The notes: generated by a model not told the origin, from the sequence alone. A stretch of 64,000 nt of DNA from Gambelia wislizenii (GCA_030847615.1 JAUMIR010000003.1:27216501-27280500); one strand, 5' to 3'; counted from the first letter of the stretch, positions 1 through 12,167 are shown. Program-made: numbers and translations.

Positions 1-375
1 CCTCTCCTCTCTGACTCATCAGTGAGGATGGACATGGGACAGGGCCTTCTCAGCTGTTGCACCCCAATTGAAGAATGCCCGCTCCTTGGAGGTCCAATTG
101 GACCAACATTGATCTCATTCCAGCACCAAGTCAATACTTTTTTTAATTAAAACTTTTCGGGCTTAATTTCCTTTAAATGTCCATGTCTATTTATAAAAAA
201 ATATTCTAGCCTTTTAAGCTGTTTTAACTTATTATCATGTTTAACATGTTTTTATCCTATTTAAGCTCTTTTGTTTTAATATGGAACTGTTTTCAAATTG
301 TTTATTGCTTTATCTGTACAACACCATGAAATCACAATAAAGGACAGAAGATAATTATTTCAATAAATAAATAAA
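1..375 (+). mobile_element. L2 LINE 3' end
   Basis: Bases 10-120 resemble the last codons of L2 ORF2 (GQGLLSCCTPIEECPLLG-like, compare FSVIAPKLWNGLP in the better copy at 24.5 kb). An AT-rich 3'UTR and an AATAAATAAATAA tail follow. The left end is cut by the window. Confidence 0.6.
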
Positions 376-379
376 CTGT

Positions 380-1220
380 TCAGCACCTTGAATAGCTCCT
401 TTAAAGTTCAGACTGAAGTCTAGAGCAGATTTGCTGCTTCACTGATACAGAGGTCACCAGCTGCCACTGCTGAGTTTTCAGTGAGCCAGCAGACTACTGT
501 AGCTGGGACTCACAGTTGGATTAAGCCTCAGTTTTGTTGTGTTTCCCTCCAAGTTCACTATGCCTAAATATGCAAAGCCTGTTCAGAATAAACACCACAC
601 CTTGGCCACTTCACTTAACCACGCCTGACTGATCAAAGACTCAAAATGAGTTGCAAATTCTGTGTCAAGAAATGTCAAAACTTGCAATTGAAATGAACCA
701 TGCAACTAACTGTGCACATATTATTAGTTCTTGTTGCAAAATGTGGAAGGGAGAGGAATAACTTCCAAGCTGTATCAGCACAGATATTTTTACTAATTTC
801 GAGAAAGAAACATTCAGGAAGTGTCTAATAGGCCTAAGATAATAACACGAATGGAATTTAAAGAGCTGGTTCATACATTCCCAGTGCAATCCTATGTGTA
901 CCTACAGTTCAATGGCACTTACTCCCTGATAAGTAGTATTTAATCATAAGGTTTTTACTAGTGCAAAAGGGACCAGGTGAACTGCTTCATTTAAGCTGCA
1001 ACCCTTGGATAGTAGACAGAGGGCTACAGAGGGCTAAATCTGTCAGTTCCCCACATTTACATTTTTCATATTCTGACATATTCTGGTAAGCTGATCAAAA
1101 ATAAAATGAAACAAACATCTCTGACCTTACACACAACAGATAAAAACACACATGTAAACATCAGAAAGTACATAACTGTACACTGCACTTTTGCTTGTAC
1201 TTACTGAAAGAACTGTCCAT
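380..1220. other. Intergenic; one dispersed repeat segment
   Basis: Bases 390-480 (GAATAGCTCCTTTAAAGTTC...) are similar to 10780-10860, so both belong to an unclassified dispersed repeat. Nothing else is recognised. Confidence 0.4.
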
Positions 1221-2655
1221 AAACTACAAATATGGCATTTGCCCTTAGACAACTGCAAGAAAAATGTAGGGAGCAGAACAAGGGTCTCTATGTAACATTT
1301 GTTGACCTCACCAAAGCCTTCAACACTGTGAGTAGAAAAGGTCTGTGGCAGATCCTGGAAAGACTAGGATGTCCCCCCAAATTCCTTAAAATGATTATCT
1401 TGCTACATGAGGGCCAGCATGCTCAAGTCAGATGTGGCAATGCTCTTTCAGAGCCCTTTCTAATAACTAACGGAGTGAAGCAAGGTTGTGTTCTTGCACC
1501 AACTTTATTTACAATCTTCTTCAGCATGATGCTCCAAAGGGCTATGGCAGAGCTTGAAGAAGATGACGGCATCTATATATGTTACCGTATTGATGGTAGC
1601 TTGTTGAACTTAAGCCGTCACACTAAGACTCTAAACTATCCAGTACGTGAGCTGTTCTTCGCTGATGATGCTGCCCTTGTTGCCCACACAGAAGCAGCTC
1701 TGCAGCACCTAACATCCTGCTTTGCAACAGCTGCAGAGCTGTTTGGGCTGGAAGTCAACCTGAAGAAAACAGAAGTTCTTTACCAGCCTGCACCACAGGA
1801 CGAACACCACCATCCCCACATTGCCGTTGGCAAATCTGTGCTTAAGTCCATTCAGCAGTTCACCTACCTGAGAAGCATTCTCCTCAGAGGCCAAGACTGA
1901 CAAAGAGATCAATCACAGATTAGCAAAGGCATATAGTGCATTTGGAAGACTTCACAAAAGAGTCTGGAATAATAAACACCTGAGGCAAAGGACAAAAATC
2001 AGTGTGTATAGAGCCATTGTAGTGTCTATTCTCCTTTATGGATCTGAAACATGGGTCACCTATTGCCACCTCCTACGACTCCTCGAACGCTTTCATCAGC
2101 GCTGTCTACGCACAATCCTAAATATACACTGGACTGACTATGTAATGAATGTTGCTGTCCTTGAGCAAGCAGGGATCACCAGCATTGAGGCCATGATATT
2201 GAGAACACAGCTGTGCTGGGCAGGGCACGTTTCTAGGATGGAGGACCATCGCCTCCCAAAAATAGTACTCTACGGTGAACTCGCCACGGGTCAGCATAAG
2301 AGGGGCACTCCAAAAAAGTGATACAAGCACTCCCTGAAACAACATCTCAGGCTCGGCCAAATTGATCACCAACAGTGGTCCGCCCTGGCCTCACATCGGG
2401 AGGCATGGAGACGCACGATCCACAATGCTGCAGCCTTATTTGAGAACTCACACCGAACAAGTGTTGAAGAGAAACGACAATGCAGAAAGAATCACAACCC
2501 AAAAACATCACCCAAGGAGACCTTCTGCTGTGCTTTCTGCAACCGGACTTGTTTATCTTGGATTGGCCTTTTTAGTCATCAGCGCGCTTGCAGAAAGTGT
2601 GGGATGAGTCCTTCCTGAATCTTCATTTGCGAAGAAAAGCCAGAGAGAGACTGAA
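1220..2655 (+). mobile_element. LINE copy A: reverse transcriptase to C-terminal C2HC finger (broken)
   Basis: 5'-truncated non-LTR retrotransposon. Bases 1232-1900 encode RT motifs: DLTKAF, GVKQGCVLAPTLF and the catalytic FFADDAAL, then NLKKTEVLYQP. The frame breaks near 1895, and 2004-2321 continues with SILLYGSETW and a conserved thumb-like region. TGA replaces a sense codon at 2319. The end carries a C-x2-C-x12-H-x3-C finger near 2525-2595, then a GAAGAAAAGCCAGAGAGAG 3' terminus. I do not commit to a clade. A nuclear relic, not a host gene. Confidence 0.85.
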
Positions 2656-2659
2656 AGAA

Positions 2660-3455
2660 CTGACCATAGTATGTTATCGCAGAGATTATTTTATCAGAAA
2701 TTTCTGCACTGTTTTTGAATAAGTAATTGCAGGCTACATTGTGGTGAACAATTACTGAATGACTATGTACTTTCTGACAGTTATATATGCATATTTATAT
2801 GTCATTTTATAACATTTATATTAGTTCCAATACATCAGGCTTTTTGACCGTTAAGTATAACCTTGCAGCACATGAAAAAGGGACCAGACTCCTGTACTTT
2901 AATAGTTGTGTAGAACAAGGAATTTCAACAGGGGTAGCTTGCATTCCATTTCAGGGAACTCAATGTAGTGAACAAAGTCAGCAGCATCTGAAATATTATA
3001 AAATCTACTTATACAAGCAACAGCGAGTTCATAAAACAGATGTTAAATCCTGAGAGCTAAAACACAGGCAAGGGCTACTAAAATATCTTTGAAAGCCAAC
3101 ATTTTACATACCACCTAAAACTAGAGTTCCCCAACCTTGGGGCCGGGAGCTTCTTCCTTGGTCCTCAGGGCAAGAGGAGGAATTCTCAAGGCAAGAGTGC
3201 TGTCTTGGAGTGTGTGTGTGTGTTCTTCATTTGTTACTCTTTGTGTTTATTATTTAACATGCATACTCTGTGCAACTGTGGTTGATGTTTAATGTATCAT
3301 GCTTAAGAACTGTTGGATTGTGTAGAAATACACTGTTTAAAATATCAGGGTATTTTGTCCCTGTTTAAACATCCACGCTGTACTTCACACGTTAGTGGAC
3401 AATACAGCCAACTTTAGCAGAGTTCAGAGTTAACACAGCAGCATCTAGCGTCAGA
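2660..3455. other. Intergenic, no gene seen
   Basis: AT-rich with scattered stops in all frames and a short TG run near 3210. The segment 3121-3200 is G-rich, without a recognisable element. Confidence 0.5.
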
Positions 3456-3457
3456 AT

Positions 3458-4055
3458 GTTAGCATACACGTAAAAACACTTCTTAGTAAGTAACCAAACA
3501 CCCTTTGTCTTTTCCCAAGTTGTTTAACTACCAAAATAACCACTCAAGACTCAAAAGTTTGTTTAAAAAGTACAAAAACTTTTTTACTCACAGTTTAGAG
3601 AGCTCATTCGTGGCAGGTTACAAAAACACCATCAAAACAGACTAAAACTAGTTAAAAATACTTAAAAACTACATTGTTACAAGTCTATATTCAGGATGCC
3701 CCTTTCGGGGTCCTCTCACTTCAAAGGTCCATGAGGATTGTTAGATAACATGGCTTCTGGAAACAAAGAAGAACACTCTGACACTCCCCCTTCATCCCAG
3801 ATTGCCCAATAGTAAATCTTTAGGAAGTTACATCTGCTCATCTCATATGCCTTCTCAGTTAACCCTTCAATAGCAAAACCTTTTCCACTTATTGGACTGC
3901 AAACTATATTTTCCAACAAGAACACCACCAGGGGCTGTCCTTTGTAACATCACCCTTGTAAAATTACCAAGGTCTCATTTGTGACATTGCAGGAAGTTAT
4001 ATGTAGGTCTCAGTTGTGAAATCTCAGGGACTGGCATAGCCCTGACCTGTCAACC
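3458..4055. repeat. Probable solo LTR-like repeat
   Basis: Begins TGTTAGCATACACG and ends near CTGACCTGTCA, like the TGTTAG...CA termini of other LTRs in the window, with similar base composition. I find no matching target duplication, so the right border is uncertain. Confidence 0.4.
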
Positions 4056-4274
4056 TTACCTAAAACAGTACAGTCTGGGACCTGACGAATTTCTTTAGCC
4101 TGAGTATTTCATGCAATGGGTGAAACTGCTAAAAAGACCAAGGGAAGGGATCTAGTTGAGGTCTGGATCTGACTCTCTGGGGGTGTGGATTCCATTCTCC
4201 AAGGGATAGGGATCCCCACTCCACCCAGCCAGTAAAGCAAAGGGGATGGAAATGGGGGGGGGGTGCGTGCCAGA

Positions 4275-4473
4275 TTTTGGTGACCCCTATGCATTTCATA
4301 GGGTTTCATAGGAAAGGAATACTCAGAGGTAGCGAGCCATTGTCCTTCTCTGACATAAAGCCGTCAGCACCTGGTATTCCTAGGCAGTCGCCCACCCAAT
4401 TACTGACCAGGCTAACCTGTCTTAGCTTCCAAGATCAGGCAGCTTCTAGTGCCTTTAGGGTATTTAAGCATGG
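4275..4473 (-). mobile_element. 5S rRNA-derived SINE, copy 1
   Basis: On the minus strand, 4473-4361 reads as a diverged 5S rRNA: CTGATCTTGGAAGCTAAG, then GGTCAGTAATTGGGTGGG, then GAATACCAGGTGCTG. A tail with CCTATGAAATGCATAGGGGT follows, similar to the tails of the tRNA-headed SINEs here. SINEs of this mixed kind (5S-Sauria) are known from Anolis, to my recollection. Substitutions throughout rule out a working 5S gene. Confidence 0.85.
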
Positions 4474-4542
4474 CTACTAATTTATCAGAAACTTTGTAGT
4501 GGTTTGACTCTGAATCTGGAGAAATTCTTAGTTTACGAAGTT

Positions 4543-5508
4543 GTAGCAAGATAATCATTTTAAGGAATTTGGGGGAACATCCTAGTCTTTCTAGGATCTG
4601 CCGCAGACCTTTTCTAAACACAATGTCGAAGGCTTTGGTGAGGTCAACAAATGTTACATAGAGTCCCTTGTTCTGCTCTCTACATTTCTCTTGCAGTTGT
4701 CTAAGGGCAAATACCATATCTGTAGTACTTCTATTGGCTCTGAAGCCACATTGGCTTTCAGGAAGTTCTTCTGCAATAGCAAGAACTAATCTGTTCAGGA
4801 GTATCCTTGCAAGGATTTTCCCAGCAATAGAGAGCAGTGTTATACCTCGATAGTTTGAGCAATTGGATTTTGCTCCTTTTTTCTTATACAGGGTGATGAT
4901 GACTACATCTCGGAGATGCAGTCTCCTCGACTCCTCAAACACTTTCATCACACTGTATACGCACAATCCTAAATATACACTGGACTGACTACGGGACGAA
5001 TGTTGCTGTCCTTGAGCAAGCAGGGATCACCAGCATTGAGGCCATGATATTGAGAACACAACTGCACTGGGCAGGGCACAGTTCTAGGATGGAGGACCAT
5101 CGCCTCCCAAAAATAGTACTCTACGGTGACCTTGCCATGGATCAGTGTAAAAGGGGCGCTCCAAAAAAGTGATACAAGGACTCCCTGAAACAACATCTCA
5201 GGCTCGGCCAAATTGATCACCAACAATGGTCCACCATGGCCTCACATTAGGAGGCATGGAGACGCACTATCCATAATGCTGCAGCCTTATTTGAGAGCTC
5301 ATGCCGAACAAGTCTTGAAGAGAAACGACAATGCAGAAAGAATCACAACCCGGAAACATCACCCAAGGAGACCTTCTGCTGTGCTTTCTGCAACAGGACA
5401 TGTTTATCTCGGATTGGCCTTTTCAGTCATCAGCGCGCTTGCAGAAAGCACAGGATGAGTCCTTCCTGAATCTTCGTTTGTGAAGAAAAGCCAGAGAAAG
5501 AGAGAGGG
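4543..5508. mobile_element. LINE copy B with inverted 5' part (twin-priming structure)
   Basis: Same LINE family as copy A. The 3' part (about 4921-5508) runs on the + strand from the CTCCTCGACTCC region to the GAAGAAAAGCCAGAGA terminus. Directly to its left, 4543-4920 is the upstream RT region on the minus strand, encoding LRDVVIITLYKKKGAKS, NYRGITLLSIAGKILARIL, SQCGFRANRSTTDMVF, VDLTKAF and ending at KMIILL. The segment between these two parts (catalytic FADD region) is missing. Head-to-head inversion with an internal deletion is the standard mark of twin priming. Confidence 0.85.
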
Positions 5509-5509
5509 T

Positions 5510-6597
5510 ATAATTACACTACACCGTTATAGAAGTCCTGTCCTAAGAGAAAGGAGGGACATTCATTTAAATAAATGAATAAAATAATATATGAATGAAT
5601 AACAGCGTGAAACCACTTTAACTGACGTGGCTCCACCCTGTGGTATCTTGGAATTTGTACTCTAGTGAGGTACTTAAGACTTCTCTGATAGCTCTCTTGA
5701 ACTTAATCACTTTAAGAAAGCACCATTTTTTTAAAAAGTCACATTTTACTTCTTAAGCACCAGGAGGGCTAAATAATTTTGAATGAACTTGCAAACCCCT
5801 ATATAAAAACTGCATGGTGCATCCAATACCGTATACACTTTCCTGTGACTTAGTCTCATTGAACTCAGTGGGATTTGCTTCTGATTAGACATCCATTGTA
5901 CTGTTGCACTGTTAATTATAGCTGATATATCATCTTAACTTAGAACTAACTTGATGCTCCCACTGAGACCAAAAACAGGTGGAAAAAAAGGAAAAAAAGC
6001 AGCCAAAAATACAACAGCAATAATTCTCCCCCCCCCCAACAGTCCATTGCTTGCAAAGATTTATTAGCCTACCAATAAGGTGACTTTCCAAAATATATTT
6101 GAGAACATTCATAAAAATAAATGTTTGGCATTCTTTTAAATGCAAGATTTAAAATATTTTTCTGCTTTGCATTTTAAAAATGTTCATGTGCAGTCACATC
6201 CTATGTATGCTTACTCAGAAGTAAGTTTCAGTGTTTATAATGCGGATTACTCCCTTAAAGGATTGCAGAGAAGTAAAGAAAGAAAAAAACATTTAGAACA
6301 ATGCACTCTTGAGAAAGAGATTCTCCAATAAAATTTGGAACCTTCATTTTCTTTTGACATCACTACATACCTGGGCTGCATGGGTAACAGAATGAATTAG
6401 TTTTCCCCAAAGTTCATTCAAAAGTGAGTGTCCTGCCTATAGTGGTACAAGCTACTCTATTGCCTTAGTGGACTATCAGATGCGGGCAGCCTAATGAAAA
6501 CTGAGAATACCCAGTGGCATAAAATTCTGAGTAACATTTTAGGAATGGGAGGTAGGGTGGAATATAGTGTGATGGAGTGTCACCATGCTGCAATTCT

Positions 6598-6638
<41 letters not shown>

Positions 6639-6965
6639 TTCCACTATCACCAAGTAGCCTTTATCTGGAAAATATCCTGTCAAGATGTGTGTGTGTATAT
6701 ATACATGTGCACGCATATGCATTCATGTGCATGTGTTTATGTCCTACATTAGACTAAAAGAAAATCTTCCTCCAGTCCTCAAGTCAATCTCTAGGGAAAA
6801 TTTCAGAAATATAACTCCTAAATAATAGTAATGATGCATTGTTGAATGCTACCAATCAATTGGGCTTTAAACATGTTTAGTATAAATATGTGCTTACTGT
6901 CATCTTAGAGGTCCTGCATTGCATACAAACCCCAGATCTTCATAAAAGAGAGCCTAGGCCCCTAA
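5510..6965. other. Intergenic, simple repeats only
   Basis: No gene seen. A (GA)n run lies at 6608-6636 and a TG/TA run near 6686-6705. Bases 5555-5600 are an ATTCATTTAAATAAATG-like palindromic AT stretch. Confidence 0.5.
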
Positions 6966-7195
6966 ATACCCTAAAGGCACCAGATCCCATCTGATCTTGG
7001 AATCTAAGCAGGGCCAGCTCTGGTTAGTACTGGGATGGGAGATGGCCAATGAATACCAGGTGCTGTGGACCATATTTCAGAGGAAGGAACTGGCAAAACC
7101 ACTTCTGTGTATTCCTTGCCTAAGAAAACCCCATGAAATTCATGGGTTGCCATGTGTCAACAGGCAATTTGAAGGCATGTGCATACATACACATA
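6966..7195 (+). mobile_element. 5S rRNA-derived SINE, copy 2
   Basis: 6966-7071 follows 5S rRNA: CATCTGATCTTGGAATCTAA, GGTTAGTACTGGGATGGGAG, GAATACCAGGTGCTGT. The tail has GGCAAAACCACTTCTG, GCCTAAGAAAACCCCATGAA and CAATTTGAAGGCATGTG, the same modules (shifted by mutation) as in the tRNA-headed SINEs nearby. The internal control region is damaged, so it is a relic. Confidence 0.88.
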
Positions 7196-7199
7196 TGTC

Positions 7200-7649
7200 T
7201 AGAATAGTAGTCTGTTTGGTAAGAAGCTTATTTCCACCTTGTGTCGGAGGCTTCCTGCTGAAACATTGCTGAAAGCACTCCTGACTTTGCATAACACCTT
7301 TTAAGATGAAACCACTGAAGTCTGGTGCTTTAAGCTTATTTGAACTCTCTGTCACCCCTTCCTCCTGTGTGTGCATGTGTCCCTTCCCTCTCACCCACCC
7401 CATGCATGCATGTGCTCCTTATCTCTCTCTCCTTGCCCTCGTGTGTCCATGTGCCCTCTGCAACATCCCCAGGACTCTCAGGGACAGTACAGCTCATGAA
7501 ACCTTCTGAGTCCATTTTATGGTTTATTGGGTCCAGGGTTAAAAGATCCCTTATAGGCATGTATACTTAGAAAATGTGTGAGTTCATATGTGTACTTTGA
7601 GATCCTATCTCATAATACCACAAACCACATTTTCCAAAGGCCCCACTTG
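7200..7649. other. Intergenic, no gene seen
   Basis: CT-rich with mixed TGTG/CATG runs between 7350 and 7460. Open frames here reflect that composition. Confidence 0.4.
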
Positions 7650-8226
7650 TCCTAGCATAAAGCATATGCAAATGACGCTATATTACTAGCAGGAAATAGA
7701 AACAACTTGGAACAACTACTGGGGAACATTATGGGAGAACAAACACAAGTAAGGTAACAGTTGAATATTAAGAAAACAGAAATAATGACCATCAATGATT
7801 TATTTAACTTAAAAGTGGATGATGAAGATATCAAAATGGTTGGAGATGCTTTATATCTTGGCTCAGTCACCAAAGTGGAGACAGACAGTAGTCAAGAAAT
7901 CAGAAGACTAAGACTTATAAGGGCAGCTATGAAAGAATTAGATTATAAATTCAAGTGGAAAAATATTGAATTGAGTTGCAAAGTCAGGATAGTCCATGCC
8001 ATAGTATTTCTGATTTCTATGTATGGTTGTATAACCTGGACAGTGCAGAAAGCTAGCAGGAAGAAAATCGACCCATTTGAAATGTGATCCTGGAACTAAG
8101 TTCTACAGATACCAGGCACTGCTAAAAAAACAAATAAGTGGGTCCTACAGCAAATTAAGTCTGAAATCTCACTGGAAGTCACAGTAACTAAACTGAAGCT
8201 ATTATACTTTGGACATATCATGAGAC
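7650..8226 (+). mobile_element. RTE/BovB LINE fragment
   Basis: Encodes the RTE RT C-terminal half with lesions. A YANDAILLAG-like catalytic relic lies near 7665-7690. Bases 7761-8087 read NIKKTEIM, VDDEDIKMVGDALYLGS, KVRIVHAIVFLISMYGC and WTVQKASRKKIDPFEM. The frame then breaks, with RIPWTA-like and YFGHIMRQ remnants to 8226. The order and motifs match RTE/BovB elements. Confidence 0.8.
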
Positions 8227-8945
8227 AGAAATGGATTTATATTTTTCTCTTCTTTTTCCCATCTTCTCAGCTAAGCAAGATGCAATCCAAGTGTCTGTAA
8301 AAGAAACAAGTGGAGGGAAAGACCCAAATCCAGTTGTTAGTTCCAAGTAGAGTAGGCCCATTCAGTAAATGTAAACTTGGTAAAACAACACTTATATAAA
8401 TTCCACTAACTGAATAGGTCTATTCTGATTGGGACTAGCAACTGGGTTTATGACTTCTTCATTGTATTCTTGCAGCGCAGGGGGTTAGACTAGATGGCCC
8501 TTGTGGTCTCTTCCAACTCTATGAAAAAGAACCAGGACAGTTTGAGTTTTCAGGAACAGAACAAAAAACACACAGAAGAAAATGCTGAGTAAGGTGTTTG
8601 TAAATATCTTAGAATCCTGGCTATCTGCTTAGAAATCTGATGTGAGAATCACACACTTATTTTATTTTATTTTATTGTGAAGATTCAAGCCTTCCTTACA
8701 GCAAACAAAGCTAGGGAAGACTACAGAACATTGAGTAAGTGCTGAACATCATTTTCTAAGTCGATTGAGAATCATGTGGTCTCCAGATATTCTTGAACTG
8801 CAACTCCCACAGTTCTTCACCATTGGCTGTGCCAGCTAGGGATGCCAGGAATTACAGTCCAGCAACATCTGGAGGGCTGCATGATTCTCATCCTTGACAT
8901 AAATGGACAGTTGGCTGTCTTAAAAACAGCAGCACTAGTGTTGCA
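8227..8945. repeat. CR1 3' scrap and a foldback hAT-like MITE
   Basis: 8474-8525 is the 3' end of CR1 (GGGGGTTAGACTAGATGGCC, CTTCCAACTCTATGA). 8765-8900 is a foldback: GAGAATCATGTGGTCTCCAG at its left and CTGCATGATTCTCATCC at its right are inverted copies. The rest is unassigned. Confidence 0.55.
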
Positions 8946-8959
8946 GTGGTTTTGTGGAT

Positions 8960-9895
8960 GATGTATATATATAGGATGGGGGAGACCTGGCTGAATGAGA
9001 CTATGTGCGAAAGGGATCTAGGAGTCCTAGTAGACCACAAGTTGAACATGAATCAACAGTATGATGCAGCAGCTAAAAAGGCCAATGAGATTTTGGGCTG
9101 TATCAATAGAAGTATAGTGTCTAGATCAAGGGAAGTAATAGTGCCACTCTATTCTGCCTTGGTCAGGCCTCACCTAGAATACTGTGTCCAGTTCTGGGTA
9201 CCACAATTCAGGAAGGATATTGACAAATTGGAGCGTATCCAGAGAAAGGTGACTAAAATGGTGAAAGGTCTGAAAACCATGCCTTATGAGGAAAGACTTA
9301 GGGAGCTGGGTATGTTTAGCCTGGAAAAAAGACAGTTAAGGGGCAATATGATAGCCCGGTTTAAGTATTTGAAGGGTGTCACATTGAGGATGGAGCAAAC
9401 TTGTTTTCTGCTGCTCCAGAGACTAGAACACAGAACAATGGATGCAAGCTCCAGGAACAGAGATTCCACCTCAACATTAGGAGGAACTTTCTGACAGTAA
9501 GGAATTTTTTGGATGAGTCTTTTACAGTGCAAGCAACTTTCGTGATTAGAAAACCGCTAAATATAACGCTGCAGTGTTCCCACGGTAATGAAACAGTACC
9601 AGCAGGGGAGAGCATCATCCGAAAGGGATGCTCTGCAGCACAGCAGCCTCGCAATGCGACGAGACTGCTTGCGATGTAAAAGACTCATCCAAAAAAGTCC
9701 TAAGAGCTGTTTGGCAGTGGAACATACTCCCTCGGAGCGTGGTAGGGTCTCCTTCCTTGGAGGTCTTTAAACAGAGGCTGGATGACCATCTGTTGGGGAT
9801 GTTTTGATCATGGTTTCCTGCATGGCAGGGGGTTGGACTGGATGGCCCTTGTGGTCTCTTCCAACTCTACAATTCTATGATTCTATGATTCTATT
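8960..9895 (+). mobile_element. CR1 LINE 3' part, interrupted by a MITE
   Basis: Open for about 145 codons: [64 protein letters not shown]. It ends at the CR1-specific 3' octamer repeat (ATTCTATG repeated, 9871-9894). It is 5'-truncated. A 200-bp DNA element at 9501-9700 splits the coding end; without it the sequence continues exactly as in the CR1 at 59 kb. Confidence 0.92.
9501..9700. mobile_element. Harbinger-like MITE nested in CR1
   Basis: Exactly 200 bp between TAA target duplications (9498-9500 and 9701-9703). The ends are long inverted repeats: GGAATTTTTTGGATGAGTCT on the left, and GGACTTTTTTGGATGAGTCT on the complement of the right, continuing for about 40 bp with few mismatches. 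Three-base TWA duplication plus GG-starting ends fits the PIF/Harbinger superfamily. No transposase, so non-autonomous. Confidence 0.85.
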
Positions 9896-9896
9896 G

Positions 9897-12162
9897 TCAA
9901 ATTTGGGAACCATGGACTTCGGAGTGTTTTATGCTCACTCTGTATATTTGTAATTGCAAATATTTTACAATATTTTAAAACATTTTTAAAAGTTCCATTA
10001 AACTTCGAGGACACCAAACCTGAGTAATCAGGAACCTCCCACTACACAGGATAAGTTGGGTTTAGTGTAACAATAGGAATATAGATTACAGCAGGCAGAG
10101 CAGTCTTTTTAGTGAAGTATGAACAAGGGAGGGAGAGTCTGCACACACATGGACAGTGATGCTTGTGATGATGTCCCTATTTTCATCTATAAAATGTGGA
10201 GGATACAATGTTTACAGCCTCTTAATAGCTAAATCGGAAAAAGACCTCCCTGTCTGTACCTAATCCACCAGTTGGTAGTTGAAAGAATGCTATTAGCAAG
10301 AACTATGGTATAAAGAAGAGGAAAATATCTTTTTGCTGTTTTGATGACCAGACTCATTTCTCTTTATCCCCAGAAAAACTGCTCAGTATACTCTCTCCAG
10401 TCCACTTTCTCCAATCCACTACTCTTTGTGCAGAGTGTTCCATACATAACAAAGATAACCTTCTCATATCTAGGGAACAGAAAGAATACACCTTAACATA
10501 GCGCTCTCAAGGGTGGCAGATATTTTCCTGTGCAGTTGTTGTTGGCAAATGGAAATAACGTAATTGGAAATTGGGTCAGAGGGAGTCTGATGTCCATGCT
10601 GCATAAAAGCAAGGATACAGCTGCTACAAGAAAAAGGCAGTGATTTGCCACATGTTCCAGCAAATATCTGTGTTCAGTCTTATGAAGTCCAACATTAACT
10701 GCAGTTGTAGCTGGTGGTTTCCATATCAATGGGGTGATGAATCTGCTGAACCTATTTTAGGGAGAAGTTTCAGTACACTGGATAGCTCCTTTAAAGTTCA
10801 AGTTAAACATAGAACAGATTCACTGCTACACTAATACAGGAGACCTCATACAACTTCAGACAAATGTTTGTGTCAAATCATTGCCATTTCTTGTCGCAGG
10901 TGTATGCTTGCTTTATGGGGTGTATCATCAGAGGCCTCTGTATCTATATTCCCATTGTCAGACACCTAAATTTTATCAGATGCATCTGATGAAATGGATT
11001 GCAGTCCAGGAAAACCTATTAGTCTTTAAGTTGTCTCTAAACTCTATGGCCAGAATCCTGTTGATGACCTAAGACAGAGTAATGGCCTGTTATGCTGATG
11101 TAAGGCACTTTACAGAGTGCTACATAGTGGGAGCATAGCAAAGAAAGTTTTCTCCACTACCAGAAAAAGAGGTACTTCCAGATCCCAAGAAGTTGAGAAT
11201 CCAGCAGGGAAGCTTTCTCTCCTGACAAAGATGGCTTTTGCAACTGCAACCACCCTAATAACCATACAACAAGCGGCCATTTTGCTCCTCCCACCACATC
11301 TCTGCCTATATCATCACCACCTACACTAGTATAGCCATGCTGGCCAACAGAATTACAGCCCATGTCATTATTTTTTTCTGTGGATACATTAGCAGTACCA
11401 TCTTTTACATAAAAAGAGCATTATTGCATCAGCCAAGGGCCCAGGTACCATTCTGTTGCCACAGCAACCAACTAGAGGCCTATTGGAAATCCAGAAGGAG
11501 GATAGGAGTGCAACAGCACCCTTCCTCAGGGCTGGCTCAAAACATTTCATTGAAAGGAGTCAAAGACAAGATGGTATCCTCCACGGACAAAACCCAATGG
11601 AACTAGCTATTCAGTGTTTCTTCGGTTCTAGTTATGGGGCAGTATCTTCTATCACACTTGAATTCAGCAAGCTAGCTTAGGGAGCAGAGGGGAGACTGTA
11701 GAGGAAATTTGGTCCTTTCAGGGTTCATGAACTGAGGCACCATGAACTGAAAGCAATAGTCCAGATGTCAGCATTCATAATGAGCAATTGGGTACCAAAG
11801 CAAATAAACAGCTTACCCTTTATAGCATTTTTGGAAAATCTACCCAGCGAAAGCTTTCAACAATATATAGTGAACCCCAGAAGTACATTATATATATTTT
11901 AGCCAATCATTAAACAGCAGGCATTAATCCATAATGGAAAACTGAAACTTTCCCTTATATTTCAGACTGTGTTGTTCCTGGTAGAAAGTGCCAGTTAGTC
12001 AATAGTGGTGCAAGTTTCCCCTACAAGACTACTTAACAAGTAGATCTCTCTTCTCTAACACCTTACTACTGCTTCTCTGTATCTGCTACCACTTGCCAGG
12101 GCCATCTGACTTTGCCTAATAGTAGGAATGGTCATGCCTCTGTTACCCAAAGAATTGTGTCT
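9897..12162. other. Intergenic, no gene recognised
   Basis: About 2.3 kb of apparently unique or old sequence. 10780-10860 is the partner of the dispersed segment at 390-480. 10960-11040 resembles an old sauropsid repeat (TCTGATGAAATGGATTGCAG, TATTAGTCTTTAAG). No splice-flanked conserved ORF is seen. Confidence 0.45.
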
Positions 12163-12167
12163 GTGTG

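Noticed and set aside
6966..7071. 5S rRNA gene.
   Set aside because: Too diverged, with a SINE tail attached; no terminator. Same for 4361-4473.
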